A stretch of DNA of 54,759 bases. It comes from CAYQQJ01 sp964419935. Its GTDB lineage: Bacteria > Pseudomonadota > Gammaproteobacteria > Pseudomonadales > Cellvibrionaceae. The notes beneath the pieces are model-generated. The model searched no databases, had not been told where the DNA came from, and saw nothing but the letters and a program-made list of their open reading frames with translations. The translations under genes were made by a program, and so were the position numbers. How positions within the stretch are numbered: position 1 is the stretch's first letter; every line of letters begins with the position of its first letter. Where the stretch lies: assembly GCA_964419935.1 (NCBI GenBank), contig CAYQQJ010000024.1, positions 1 to 54,759 of the forward strand, given 5' to 3'. Positions 43,596 through 52,495 of the stretch are shown here, piece by piece.

Positions 43596-44102
43596 TTATC
43601 TGCCGTCAAACGGGCGCTTGGGCAAGTATGGCTTAATTGCTTCAACGCCCTTGTTGTACACATCTTTCACATCAGGCAGGAGCCCGGCAGTAATACGGCG
43701 GGATAGCATGGTGATCGGGAACAGGCAGTTTCTTGAATCCGCCACGCACACGGCCCGGCTGAAGCCTTTTTCATCTTCATAGGACCGCCATTCCAGTTCA
43801 TATTCCTTCACGTACACATCCCCCAGTACCGCGCCCAACGCCTGCAAGTCCTGAATTTCATTGCTGGGGATAACGCCCCGATTCACGAATCGCTGCAACA
43901 ATTCCAGGTCCGATTTATCACCGCGCACCGGGCGTCCAAACTCGGATCGCGCGAGATCGTCGATCACTTTGCGCTGTTTTGCTAGATGGCTTCTATCCAT
44001 CCATGTCAGCTCCTGGATGCGAGGCCAGACGGGTCCGTCGTCCTGTGCCAACAACGGTTGTGCCAGCAAGCTGCCAAGCAGGATGGTCATCAAAAATCTC
44101 AC
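43596..44102 (-). CDS. Exported DUF3806-like protein
   Basis: A 168-residue protein if started at GTG 44102, which has AAGGGG six bases upstream; an ATG at 44117 is the alternative. A signal peptide (FLMTILLGSLLAQPLLAQ) is followed by a soluble domain. The part GDVYVKEYELEWRSYEDEKG ... CLFPITMLSRR resembles DUF3806, a small domain of unknown function. It is convergent with the nuclease gene, 22 bp apart. The function is unknown. Confidence 0.72.
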   Translation of the reverse strand: MRFLMTILLGSLLAQPLLAQDDGPVWPRIQELTWMDRSHLAKQRKVIDDLARSEFGRPVRGDKSDLELLQRFVNRGVIPSNEIQDLQALGAVLGDVYVKEYELEWRSYEDEKGFSRAVCVADSRNCLFPITMLSRRITAGLLPDVKDVYNKGVEAIKPYLPKRPFDGR

Positions 44103-44321
44103 GCTATTCCCCTTCATTACGTTGCTGTTCGGCTTGAGTGGGCCCCGATTGCGCCTCATGTCATGGACCGCAAGGCTCTGGCTTCTATCCCGAGAGATTC
44201 TGACAGAACTAACGGGGGTTTATCCAGTCCAGCTTTGTATAACGATAGCTATCCGCGCAATGTGAGCTCGTCCTGCAGTGTTTTATCGAAGCCACTGTCT
44301 TAGCCGAGTGCACCGAAAGAA

Positions 44322-44471
44322 GTTGTCATCAGGGATAGATCTTTTGAAACCCTCGCGGCAGGGATACCGCGGGACCGCTCCTTGGCATCCTGTCATCGCG
44401 GCATTAGTGCATTCATGCATGTCGAAGCCACAGGGACGTGTTTATGCGTAGGTCTATCCCTGATGACAAAC
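44322..44471 (+). repeat. Hairpin repeat family 1, copy E (extended form)
   Basis: The outer arms TTGTCATCAGGGATAGA and partner pair, but the inner TTTTCAAAA part of the right arm is missing. The inner stem CGCGGC/ACCGCG has one mismatch around AGGGAT. About 45 extra bases follow, including CTTGGCATCCTGTCAT and GTGCATTCATGCAT, aligned with the insert in copy I. Then comes the normal CCACAGGGACGTG loop. It lies in the 558-bp gap between divergent genes, which otherwise shows only the family's outer flanks and no clear promoter. Confidence 0.9.
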
Positions 44472-44660
44472 GGATCGAAGCCCAACACCAACTCGACCGT
44501 AATTGAGGGTAAGGTGCTTGTGAAGGCTATTATCGGACAATATTAGTTGTCTAGTTTAAGGGTGGGGCTACCAGCTGCAGTCTTTACCACCGATCGGCAA
44601 TAGACTATCGTGCGCTTACGATTGCATGCGGGATTGATAACAAGCCAAAAGGGGATTGCA

Positions 44661-45422
44661 ATGAAAGTATTCAAAGTTGTGCTGGTGGTGATCGGGCTGA
44701 TTGTAGTATTGGCGGTTGGCGCTTTTGTCTACCTGTTGAACAACATCAACGACATTGTCAAGGACGTGATAGAGTCCGAGGGCACCCGGGTGACTCAAAC
44801 GGCAGTGACAGTGGGTAGCGTCGATATTCAGTTGCGCGAAGGGCGTGGTGAGCTGCGCGGCCTCGTGATCGCCAACCCGGAAGAATTCTCTGCTGATGAA
44901 GCATTCCGGGCCGACCAGCTGGTGCTTCAAATCAAACCAACCTCCATCGCCGGTGATGTGATCATTATCGAGGACGTGGTTATCAGTGGCGTCACCGTGA
45001 CTGCCGAGCAGAAAGGCTTGACCACCAATCTGCAAACACTGCTCAAATCCGTTCAAGAGGCCGCTGGCAGCAGTAGTGAGGAAACCACTACTGAGGGAAA
45101 TGACATCCGGCTGATGATTGAAAAGCTGCGCTTTGCGGATAGTTCAGTCAATCTAATTACAGAGAATCATGGTACTTACCCCATCAAGCTGCCGGGGCTG
45201 GAACAGAGCAATATCGGCAATGCGGAAACGGGTTTGACGCCCGCTCAACTTGCCAAGGCAATATTGGAACCGGCATTACGGCAGGCTTATAAAGCGGCTG
45301 AAGATCGTCTCAAGGAAGAAGCCAAAGACCGAGCGGAAGAAAAGCTCAAGGAAAAAGCGCGGGAAGAGCTGGGTGATGATGCTGAGGAAAAGGTCCGCCG
45401 CTTGAAAGGCCTGCTGAACTAA
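44661..45422 (+). CDS. AsmA-like membrane-anchored periplasmic protein
   Basis: A 253-residue protein. The ATG at 44661 follows AAGGGG. A membrane helix (residues 4-27) is followed by a beta-rich domain with text such as VTVGSVDIQLREGRGELRGL and the DVIIIEDVVISGVTV pattern typical of AsmA/DUF748-like domains, then a charged helical tail rich in E, K, R and A (about 205-253). AsmA-like proteins take part in lipid transport or envelope upkeep. It has only one repeat of the domain, far shorter than AsmA (about 600 residues). No specific role can be assigned. Confidence 0.75.
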   Translation: MKVFKVVLVVIGLIVVLAVGAFVYLLNNINDIVKDVIESEGTRVTQTAVTVGSVDIQLREGRGELRGLVIANPEEFSADEAFRADQLVLQIKPTSIAGDVIIIEDVVISGVTVTAEQKGLTTNLQTLLKSVQEAAGSSSEETTTEGNDIRLMIEKLRFADSSVNLITENHGTYPIKLPGLEQSNIGNAETGLTPAQLAKAILEPALRQAYKAAEDRLKEEAKDRAEEKLKEKAREELGDDAEEKVRRLKGLLN

Positions 45423-45456
45423 CGCCCGCTGAACTAAAGCCTTCTAAATCAGGGGT

Positions 45457-47031
45457 ATGCTTTTGCAGAAAAAATGGGCCATCCCGGCCGTTGTGGCCGG
45501 GCTCGCTCTGGCGGGCGCCTTCTATGTCCTGGCAATTCGTGCTCCCCAACCTGTTTTTCGTGAACCAGTCGCGCCAGCCCAGACGTCATCCCCTGAGTCC
45601 CGAATCGACTGGCGCGACTGCGATTCGCTGATTCACAGCAGCAGACCCTTGCTTTGTGGGCGCTATTTTCCCCCAAGCGCGGGAGGCACGCTCTCGTTGC
45701 CTTTTGTCATTTTCCGCTACACCGGTGCCGATGGTCATGCTGATCCATTGGTTTATCTTTCCGGCGGACCGGGTGCGGGAATGCAGACCGGTGACGATAA
45801 TTTGCAATCCTGGGCCTACTGGCTGGACGAGCTTCAGCTGAAACGGGACCTGGTGATTTTTGACCAGAAGGGCCTGAAACCGGGACAGCCTTATTGGGAT
45901 TGCGACGCCTATAATCAGATCAGTAAAAAACTTCTCGCCCACGATTTGAGCCTCGCAGACGAATACCGCGATATTTCTCCCGTGCTGCAACGTTGCCTGC
46001 ATGAGTTTGATCAATGGTTGCGCAGCCCAGCCGTGGGGCTTGAGAACGGGCTGAAAAGCATCAATACCCTGGAGAGCGCGACAGAATTGCGTGCCATGCT
46101 CACTGCGCTGAAGTATCCGCGCTGGAACCTGTGGGGCGTATCCTACGGGTCGAGACTGGCGCTGGTGGCCGCACAGCAGGAGCCGGCAAGGGTGAGGTCG
46201 CTGATTCTGGATTCACCGTATCCGCTGGACCGGGGACGTCCGTCGGAAAAACCGGCGAACTACGCCCGAGCGCTGCAGCGGTTCTGGACTTTGTGCGAGA
46301 ACAACGTCACAGCCTGTGGTCTGGCGGTTGACGATCCGCAGGCGCTTTTCTGGCGTGTGATCAGACAGTTGCGCGTAGCGCCTGTTACTTACCGCGTGAC
46401 CGATGCCGCGGATTCGTCACGGGTTCGCGTGGTGCTGAATGATCAACGATTTTTCTCCCTGGCGCACTTCGCCCTCTATGACCCGCGGCTCTACGGCGCG
46501 CTGCTCAAGGCGATGGTTTGGCTGGATCAAGCAGGGCAGGTCGGTAAGAATGCTGGTGAAGAACCGGCCGATCCCGTCGAGTTTCTCCTCACTCTGTTCA
46601 TCACTTCTGCTTTTGACCCTGAATTCAACAGCCTGATATTCTTTGCCACCGAGTGCAACGATAACGCGCTTGAGACGAGTGAGAGCTATCTTAAGGCGGC
46701 AGAAGCCCAGCCAGCGCTCTACCCGTTTCTGGCGTTGGAATGGCAATACAGTCCTTGCCAGCTGCCGCTGTTCGCTGGGCCAGCTTTGCTTGATGATGAT
46801 CCGGCGCCGGGCGCGCCAACCCTGATACTGGTAGGCGAGCAGGACCCGGTGACACCAGTGGACTGGGCAGTTTCTCTCGCTCGACAGCTGCCCCAGTCGG
46901 TTCTGATCCAGGTGGCGGAAACGGGGCATGCGGTGCTGGCCTCGGGGAATTGCGATCACGATCTCATCCGGCGTTTTGTTGAATCCCCAACAGCATTGGT
47001 CAAAACCGCACCACGAACCTGTGGTGAATAG
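45457..47031 (+). CDS. Membrane-anchored alpha/beta hydrolase, peptidase S33 (proline iminopeptidase/TAP-like)
   Basis: A 524-residue protein. An N-terminal membrane helix (about residues 8-26) is followed by an alpha/beta hydrolase with SGGPGAGMQ oxyanion loop, nucleophile Ser in WGVSYGSRLAL, Asp in VGEQDPVTP and His in ETGHAVLAS. The C-terminal layout fits TAP-like peptidases that remove N-terminal dipeptides or tripeptides. Four or more cysteines suggest disulfides in the periplasm. AGGGG lies only one base from the ATG; a TTG two codons later is better spaced. It is 34 bp after the AsmA-like gene. Confidence 0.82.
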   Translation: MLLQKKWAIPAVVAGLALAGAFYVLAIRAPQPVFREPVAPAQTSSPESRIDWRDCDSLIHSSRPLLCGRYFPPSAGGTLSLPFVIFRYTGADGHADPLVYLSGGPGAGMQTGDDNLQSWAYWLDELQLKRDLVIFDQKGLKPGQPYWDCDAYNQISKKLLAHDLSLADEYRDISPVLQRCLHEFDQWLRSPAVGLENGLKSINTLESATELRAMLTALKYPRWNLWGVSYGSRLALVAAQQEPARVRSLILDSPYPLDRGRPSEKPANYARALQRFWTLCENNVTACGLAVDDPQALFWRVIRQLRVAPVTYRVTDAADSSRVRVVLNDQRFFSLAHFALYDPRLYGALLKAMVWLDQAGQVGKNAGEEPADPVEFLLTLFITSAFDPEFNSLIFFATECNDNALETSESYLKAAEAQPALYPFLALEWQYSPCQLPLFAGPALLDDDPAPGAPTLILVGEQDPVTPVDWAVSLARQLPQSVLIQVAETGHAVLASGNCDHDLIRRFVESPTALVKTAPRTCGE

Positions 47032-47056
47032 TGTCAGACCTGAATGGCACTTACTT

Positions 47057-47305
47057 AACTCAAGTTTCGGAGTTGGGTTACGCCTTATTATGGGTTGAAG
47101 TTAGTCGCTTCGTAAGCAAGGTGTGGTGCTACAGCGGGAGAGTTTCTAAAAACTCCGTAAATACGTCCCTGTAGGCTCCGGCACAAGGTCCCTCTTGTGA
47201 CGGTTTTAGAAACTCTCACGCTGCATCACCACGGTGGCGTATCCACGTGTTGCTTTTTATTTGTTTGGTTATAAAAAAGTTGCCACGTACTCCGAAACTT
47301 GAGTT
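47057..47305 (-). repeat. MITE-like element with a family 1 hairpin core, copy H
   Basis: A 249-bp element with perfect 17-bp terminal inverted repeats (AACTCAAGTTTCGGAGT), 18 with the flanking T/A. Inside lies the family 1 hairpin: arms GAGAGTTTCTAAAA and partner, inner stem CACAAG/CTTGTG around AGGGAC on the minus strand. It is nearly identical to copy G in the centre but the ends of G are more worn. It fills most of the gap before zntB. No open reading frame of note and no transposase is inside. Confidence 0.93.
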
Positions 47306-47426
47306 ACTAGCGTTAGGTCTGCAATCGGACTGCTTGTTGTCCAGAATACTGACAAGTATCGACATGTCGGGGACCTTGTCGATTAACCAGCCAAATATAT
47401 GGCAGCGTGTGTAGCGGAGAATATCT

Positions 47427-48440
47427 ATGCAAGGCGATGAGAGTTCATCTGTTGAACCCATGACCAAACCGGTCATGGCCGGCTTGATTTATGGCTATGT
47501 ATTTGATGGCAACGGCGGCGGGCAGAGCCTGTCTCGCGAGGCGATCGACCAGTGGACGCCGGCCCAAGGCACGCGCTGGCTGCATTTTAATTACAAGAGC
47601 GAGGGCGCGCAGGACTGGATCTACAGCCACAGTGACTTCAACCCATTGGTACAGGAAGCGCTGCTCGCGGAAGATACGCGACCCCGGGCCACGTTCATCG
47701 ACAACGGCGTGCTGATTGCGCTGCGCGGTGTCAATCTGACGCCGGGAGCGGACCCGGACGACATGGTGTCTATTCGCATGTGGATTGACGAAAACCAGAT
47801 TGTGACTACTCGAGTGCGCTCGCTGTTTTCGGTGGGTGATATTGTGGAGCAGCTGGAGAAAAACCAGGGACCGTGCACCGGTGCAGAATTCCTGGTGGAA
47901 CTGGCGGACCGGTTGGTGTGGCGAATGAGCGATACGGTTGATCAGTTCGAAGATCGCGTTGCGGAAATGGAAGAGCAAATCATAGTGGCGAACAGCGCGA
48001 TTGAGCGCTTTGATCTGGCTAACTTGCGCCGGCAGATCATTACTCTGAGACGCTATCTGGCGCCACAGCGCGAAGCGTTTGGCAAGTTGATAATGGAAAA
48101 GCACAATCTGTTCAGCGAGGCGGATCGCATGCGCTTGCGGGAAATCATGGATCAATTATTGCGCCATGTGGAAGACCTGGATGCTGTACGGGAACGGGCC
48201 TCGGTTGCGCAGGAAGAGCTCTTGAGCCGGTTGTCCGAGCAAACCAATGAGCGCATGTACATGCTCTCAATTGTGGCAGCTATTTTTTTACCGTTGGGTT
48301 TTTTAACGGGTTTGCTGGGTATCAATGTCGGTGGCATACCCGGTGCGGAAAATCCCTACGCATTTGCTATTTTTGTGGTTCTACTGGCGCTGCTGGTTTC
48401 CGCACAAATCTGGTACTTTGTTAAACGACGCTGGCTTTGA
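47427..48440 (+). CDS. zntB: Zinc transporter ZntB (CorA family)
   Basis: A 337-residue CorA-fold protein: a large cytoplasmic domain with long helices and two C-terminal membrane helices. The signature loop is GLLGINVGGIPG, the ZntB variant of the CorA GMN motif, followed by NPYAFAIFVVLL. It moves zinc, probably by proton symport for ZntB. GGAG precedes the ATG. The residue after the first helix, Asn, needed for the GxN loop, is present. Confidence 0.92.
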   Translation: MQGDESSSVEPMTKPVMAGLIYGYVFDGNGGGQSLSREAIDQWTPAQGTRWLHFNYKSEGAQDWIYSHSDFNPLVQEALLAEDTRPRATFIDNGVLIALRGVNLTPGADPDDMVSIRMWIDENQIVTTRVRSLFSVGDIVEQLEKNQGPCTGAEFLVELADRLVWRMSDTVDQFEDRVAEMEEQIIVANSAIERFDLANLRRQIITLRRYLAPQREAFGKLIMEKHNLFSEADRMRLREIMDQLLRHVEDLDAVRERASVAQEELLSRLSEQTNERMYMLSIVAAIFLPLGFLTGLLGINVGGIPGAENPYAFAIFVVLLALLVSAQIWYFVKRRWL

Positions 48441-48494
48441 ACTCTTTCTTTTGACTCAACGGGCATTTACATGGGGTAATTGGGGCCTTGGCCC

Positions 48495-48600
48495 GTCTGT
48501 CATCAGGGGTAGCCTTTTGAAAACGCATAAACACGTCCCTGTGGCTCCCCCGCGGCATCCCTGCCACGAGGGTTTTAAAAGGCTACCCCTGATGACAAAC
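48495..48600 (-). repeat. Hairpin repeat family 1, copy F
   Basis: Arms are complementary over about 28 bases; the segment TAGCC/GGCTA replaces the TAGATC/GATCTA of D and E on both sides. Read on the minus strand the inner stem CGTGGC/GCCGCG contains one G-U pair around AGGGAT, and the second loop is CCACAGGGACGTG. The outer flanks match those of copies A and D in the reverse direction. It lies between zntB and the rhodanese gene, opposite to both. Confidence 0.93.
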
Positions 48601-48643
48601 TCTTCTAGTGCATTCGATGAAGGCAAAACAGGGGGAAAAGATT

Positions 48644-48895
48644 ATGGCAATCTGGATAGACGTTAGAACAGCGGATGAATTTTGGCAGGGGCATCTGGAT
48701 ACGGCGGTCAATATTCCTCATGATGTGATCGCCTCAGAAATAGGTGCGCTGACTACGGATAAGAATGCTGAGATTCATTTGTACTGCGGCACCGGACGGC
48801 GCGCCGGGATGGCGCAACAGACATTGAAAACGCTGGGTTATGTGAACACGGAAAACGCCGGTTCCTACGATGACCTGAAAGCTGTCGGAAACTGA
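48644..48895 (+). CDS. Single-domain rhodanese (PspE/GlpE type)
   Basis: An 84-residue rhodanese domain. The ATG at 48644 follows GGGGGAAAAG. It has DVRTADEFWQGHLDTAVNIPH and the active-site loop YCGTGRRAG with Cys48. It has no signal peptide, so it is cytoplasmic, unlike E. coli PspE. It would transfer sulfane sulfur to an acceptor. It starts 43 bp after repeat copy F. Confidence 0.9.
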   Translation: MAIWIDVRTADEFWQGHLDTAVNIPHDVIASEIGALTTDKNAEIHLYCGTGRRAGMAQQTLKTLGYVNTENAGSYDDLKAVGN

Positions 48896-48946
48896 CTTCG
48901 CAAACTGTTGTGAAAGCGGTTTTGCTCGGCTTAGCTGAGGTGCGGT

Positions 48947-50047
48947 TTACTGTTTTGCCAATTCGATGACTTTGAACGAGCCATTGTTCGCCAGAACAGA
49001 CAACTGAATGTTAGCCTGAGCAATGAGCGGTTTGGCAGCTGCTTCCAACGGAATGAAACTGTTGACTACCAAAAAAGCCCGGCCGCGGGATGCGAGCAGG
49101 CGCAGGGTGGTCTGTATGAATTTATGTGTTAGGGCGCTCTCAACATTGAAGCCCTGATGAAACGGCGGGTTGCAGACGATTACGTCAAAAGGCCCTGTGA
49201 GTTTCGCGGCGCAATCGTCCGCAACTATGGTTACGTCAATGCCAAAATGGTCGGCGTTAGCCCCAATGCTGGCAATGGCAGCGGCGTTGTTGTCCGTAGC
49301 CGTTATTGATGCGAAGCCTTTATCTTGGCATCGCATGGTCAAATAACCATAACCGCAACCCAGGTCGAGAAAGTTCATATTGGCAACAGGCAGCCCGGGT
49401 AAAATATTGTCGAGCTGGTCGGCAAGAAATTCGCTGCCTTTATCGATCTTATCCCAGCCGTAGGTGCCGGGCTTGCTGAAGAATTCATCGCCATTCGTGG
49501 TCGTGATCAAGCGCAGTTGCGTGTAGTTGTTGTCATTGAGCAGCGACATGTTTTCGTCGTGCGGCAGCGCGTAGATGGTATTTTTGGTCAGTGTTCCCCA
49601 GTAGACGTTTCCGGCTTTCTTCAATTTAGCCGCGCTGCCAAACAATGCCGAACCCTGCTTGAAGTAGGTTTTGATCCCTTCGTTTTTGCCTCCGGCGATA
49701 TGGAACTCACCACCGGCTGCAAGCAGCTTGAACACGCTGTTGATAACATGATTGACAACCGGCCGCTCCTTGGATATCCGGTAAAATACCTGCTGCGGTT
49801 TTTGGTCCTCCGGCAAACCGTCGAGCTCGCTCAGGTCAAAATCGGAAAAACGCGCATCAAGCTCGAGGTCTAGTGCCGCAGTGACGATGTCGTAGCGGTT
49901 ACTGATCAGTGTCAGGTTGCCCTTGCGTTTCTTCTGGTATTGGCTGAGCGCGACCAGGGCGGCGCCATTACTTTCATCGGCAAGCCAGAGCACTGGACCC
50001 GAGGTGCGATGTAGCTGTTCCAGCAGCGCATCCAGGCTGGCGGTCAT
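48947..50047 (-). CDS. rRNA (guanine-N2) methyltransferase, RsmC/RlmG type
   Basis: A 366-residue protein made of two related halves: a degenerate N-terminal half and a C-terminal Rossmann-fold methyltransferase with FLDLGCGYGYL (SAM-binding) and the catalytic motif CNPPFHQGF. That layout is shared by RsmC (16S G1207) and RlmG (23S G1835), and I cannot tell which. The ATG at 50047 overlaps the stop of rsuA (ATGA), implying coupled translation of two rRNA-modifying enzymes. Confidence 0.88.
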   Translation of the reverse strand: MTASLDALLEQLHRTSGPVLWLADESNGAALVALSQYQKKRKGNLTLISNRYDIVTAALDLELDARFSDFDLSELDGLPEDQKPQQVFYRISKERPVVNHVINSVFKLLAAGGEFHIAGGKNEGIKTYFKQGSALFGSAAKLKKAGNVYWGTLTKNTIYALPHDENMSLLNDNNYTQLRLITTTNGDEFFSKPGTYGWDKIDKGSEFLADQLDNILPGLPVANMNFLDLGCGYGYLTMRCQDKGFASITATDNNAAAIASIGANADHFGIDVTIVADDCAAKLTGPFDVIVCNPPFHQGFNVESALTHKFIQTTLRLLASRGRAFLVVNSFIPLEAAAKPLIAQANIQLSVLANNGSFKVIELAKQ

Positions 50048-50799
50048 GACGGTTCGCGCTCGGATTGCCGCCAAATGCTATCCGCCTCAATTTGAGTCAA
50101 GGGGCGAAATTCCCCGGGGCGAAGCGCGGGATCGAGGAGAATGTCACCGACGGACTCCCGGTGCAGGCCGACGACTTCGTTACTGGTGGCGAAAAACATG
50201 CGTTTGACCTGATGGTATTTGCCTTCCTGGATGGTCAGCAGTAGATGCGTGTCGTCCAGCAATTCGATTGTCGCAGGCAATGTCGGTTTGGTTTCACCGT
50301 CCAGCAGGATTCCCTGCTTAAACGCCGGCTCCGTGGCGGGGTCAAATGGTCGAGCCAGGGTAACCCGGTAGACCTTTTGGCAGCCGTGGCGGGGGGACGT
50401 CAACCGGTGGTTCCATTGTCCGTCATTGGTGATCAGGACCAGGCCGGTGGTTCCCACATCCAGCCTTCCGGCAATTTGCAACTCTTGAGCGCGCACGACG
50501 GGCGTCGTTGTGTCCGCGAAGGGGTTGTTGGCATCCTGCGAGAGTAGGTCGAGAACCGTGGGGTATTCGCCGGCCTGATTCGCGCATATAACGCCGGCGG
50601 GCTTGTTGAGCATGTAATACACCTTGCCGGTGCTGGCAATGACCTGGCCATCCAGTGCAATGGTGTCCATGGGGCTGATATGTAATCCGCAGTCGCTGGC
50701 GGCAATGCCGTTAACCAGCACTGCCTTGCGCTTTACCAGCCTGCGCACATCGGAACGACTGACTGAGCTGTTGTTACTGATGAATTTGTCCAGCCGCAT
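50044..50799 (-). CDS. rsuA: 16S rRNA pseudouridine synthase RsuA-like
   Basis: A 251-residue protein. An N-terminal S4 RNA-binding domain (MRLDKFISNNSSVSRSDVRR) is followed by the RsuA/RluB-type catalytic domain with the Asp of GRLDVGTTGLVLITNDG and the HGCQKVYRV segment. RsuA modifies U516 of 16S rRNA; the protein is closest in length and layout to RsuA, though RluE is possible. It overlaps the methyltransferase gene by 4 bp and lies 45 bp after folD, on the same strand. Confidence 0.88.
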   Translation of the reverse strand: MRLDKFISNNSSVSRSDVRRLVKRKAVLVNGIAASDCGLHISPMDTIALDGQVIASTGKVYYMLNKPAGVICANQAGEYPTVLDLLSQDANNPFADTTTPVVRAQELQIAGRLDVGTTGLVLITNDGQWNHRLTSPRHGCQKVYRVTLARPFDPATEPAFKQGILLDGETKPTLPATIELLDDTHLLLTIQEGKYHQVKRMFFATSNEVVGLHRESVGDILLDPALRPGEFRPLTQIEADSIWRQSEREPS

Positions 50800-50844
50800 G
50801 GTGGCTCAGGCCTATAGGTTTTATTGAGGTGGAAACGCCGGTAT

Positions 50845-51696
50845 TCAGGCCTGTTTTTGCAGCTTTTTCTCGCCGGACTCCACGCACTGATAGATCAGGG
50901 TGTTGATTGTCATGGGGCCCACGCCGCCGGGAACCGGTGTGATTGCACTGGCACGCTCGGCCAGCGGACCTTGCTCGATGTCACCCACACCGCCGGGGTG
51001 GTAGCCAGCGTCAACCACCACTGCGCCGTCCTTAATCCATTCTGCGCGGATGAATTCCGGCCGGCCCACGGCGCCGACTACTATGTCTGCCTGGCGAATG
51101 TGGCTTTCCAGGTTCTCGGTGCGGGAGTGACAGATGGTGACCGTGGCGTTGGCGTTGAGCAGCATCATGGCCATGGGTTTGCCCAGAATAGGGCTGCGGC
51201 CAACCACCACGGCATGCTTGCCTGATAGGGGGATTTCATATGCTTCCAGTAGACGCATGATGCCTTTCGGTGTGGCGCAGCCATAGGCTTCTTCGCCCAT
51301 CGCCATGCGACCGAAGCCAAGGCAGGTAACGCCGTCCACATCCTTGGCCAGATCAATGGCATCGAAGCACAGGCGCTCGTCAATCTGCTCCGGCACCGGG
51401 TGTTGCAGCAGAATGCCATGCACGTCTTCGTTGGCGTTCAGTTCGGCGATTTTGTTGTACAGGGATTCGGTGGTGGTATTGCTCGGCATTTCCACCAGCA
51501 GCGATTCCATGCCGATTCGACGACAGGCATTGCCCTTCATTTTTACGTAGGTGGCGGAGGCCGGGTCATCGCCAACCAGGATGGTTGCCAGAATAGGGGT
51601 GGTGCCGGTCAGCTCCTTAAGTGCCGCCACGCGTTGTGAAAGCTCAGCTTCCGTTTTCTGAGCCAATGCCTTGCCGTCGAGTATCAATGCCGCCAT
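50845..51696 (-). CDS. folD: Methylenetetrahydrofolate dehydrogenase/cyclohydrolase FolD
   Basis: A 283-residue bifunctional enzyme of standard length. The start at 51696 follows ACAGGA. The catalytic Tyr/Lys are in ATYVKMKGNAC, with ILLQHPVP, VVGRSPILGKP and the C-terminal signature PGGVGPMT. It interconverts methylene-, methenyl- and formyl-tetrahydrofolate. Upstream the tRNA cluster promoter points the other way. Confidence 0.97.
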   Translation of the reverse strand: MAALILDGKALAQKTEAELSQRVAALKELTGTTPILATILVGDDPASATYVKMKGNACRRIGMESLLVEMPSNTTTESLYNKIAELNANEDVHGILLQHPVPEQIDERLCFDAIDLAKDVDGVTCLGFGRMAMGEEAYGCATPKGIMRLLEAYEIPLSGKHAVVVGRSPILGKPMAMMLLNANATVTICHSRTENLESHIRQADIVVGAVGRPEFIRAEWIKDGAVVVDAGYHPGGVGDIEQGPLAERASAITPVPGGVGPMTINTLIYQCVESGEKKLQKQA

Positions 51697-51854
51697 GATG
51701 AAGTCCTGTGTGATGTGACCCATAAAAAAGTGCGTGCATTTTCCCACAGCAACGCCGGCGCGCCAAATGTTGTTGCTATAAACATGAATAAAGGAGGTTC
51801 AGACCATGAATTTGGCTTGATGTCTTGAACGGGCACAGACTCCGATAATTCTCG

Positions 51855-51883
51855 TTGACGCGGGGGAGGCGGCTAGGTATTAT
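51855..51883 (+). promoter_or_regulatory. Sigma-70 promoter for the tRNA-Pro/Arg/His cluster
   Basis: TTGACG (51855-51860) and TATTAT (51878-51883) are 17 bp apart, followed by a GCGCACCC discriminator typical of stringently controlled RNA promoters. The -10 is 45 bp before tRNA-Pro. The rest of the folD-tRNA gap shows nothing else. Confidence 0.85.
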
Positions 51884-51928
51884 GCGCACCCTCGAAACAT
51901 GGCCTCGAGAGTAGTCAGGTCATAGCGG

Positions 51929-52005
51929 CGGAGTGTAGCGCAGTTTGGTAGCGCGCCTGCTTTGGGAGCAGGATGTCGGGGGTTCGAATCCCTCCACTCC
52001 GACCA
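51929..52005 (+). tRNA. tRNA-Pro (anticodon TGG)
   Basis: A complete 77-base cloverleaf with encoded CCA. The acceptor stem is CGGAGTG/CACTCCG and the anticodon loop TTTGGGA reads TGG. First gene of a three-tRNA operon. Confidence 0.97.
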
Positions 52006-52127
52006 TTCGAGCCCGTCAGAACATTGACGAGCCAGCAACAATGTGTCGGATCAGTTAGTGGCATAGCAGCGGTTTAGATCATCTCAGGCAGGAGCGAGTT
52101 TCTGACCAGAGAGTGGGCAAGTGTGAT

Positions 52128-52204
<77 letters not shown>

Positions 52205-52256
52205 GTTCAATCGCTAACGGGATACTCCATTCCGCGTTGCGTTGAAGTTCGTGATG

Positions 52257-52332
52257 GTGACTGTAGCTCAGTTGGTAGAGCCCCGGATTGTGATTCCGGT
52301 GGTCGCGGGTTCGATCCCCGTCAGTCACCCCA
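52257..52332 (+). tRNA. tRNA-His (anticodon GTG)
   Basis: A 76-base cloverleaf with encoded CCA. The anticodon loop TTGTGAT reads GTG. A G at 52256 can serve as the extra G-1 and pair with the discriminator C, as in bacterial tRNA-His. No terminator with a T-run is seen in the 160 bp that follow. Confidence 0.97.
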
Positions 52333-52495
52333 ATTAAAGTAATTCCTCCACAAAATTCTCTCAAATTCCAGTCATCTTCCTTGATCGAAATAGCGTCGGT
52401 TTTAGCCGTTGTTTTGCTGCAAGATGCATAATTCCTGTTATGTCGTTACAATCTCAGCATCTTAAGTTTGTACCATCGAGAATAAAGAGAGAGCC

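Noticed and set aside
1..48600. Family 1 repeats as a CRISPR array or REP/BIME cluster
   Set aside because: Copies are single, kilobases apart, with no spacers of even length; the arms are far longer than REP palindromes and no RAYT or Cas gene is present.
21254..48600. Family 1 hairpins as ordinary rho-independent terminators
   Set aside because: No T-run follows the stems, loops are 50 bases or more, and several copies oppose the genes around them or lie beyond a better terminator. Weak termination is not excluded.
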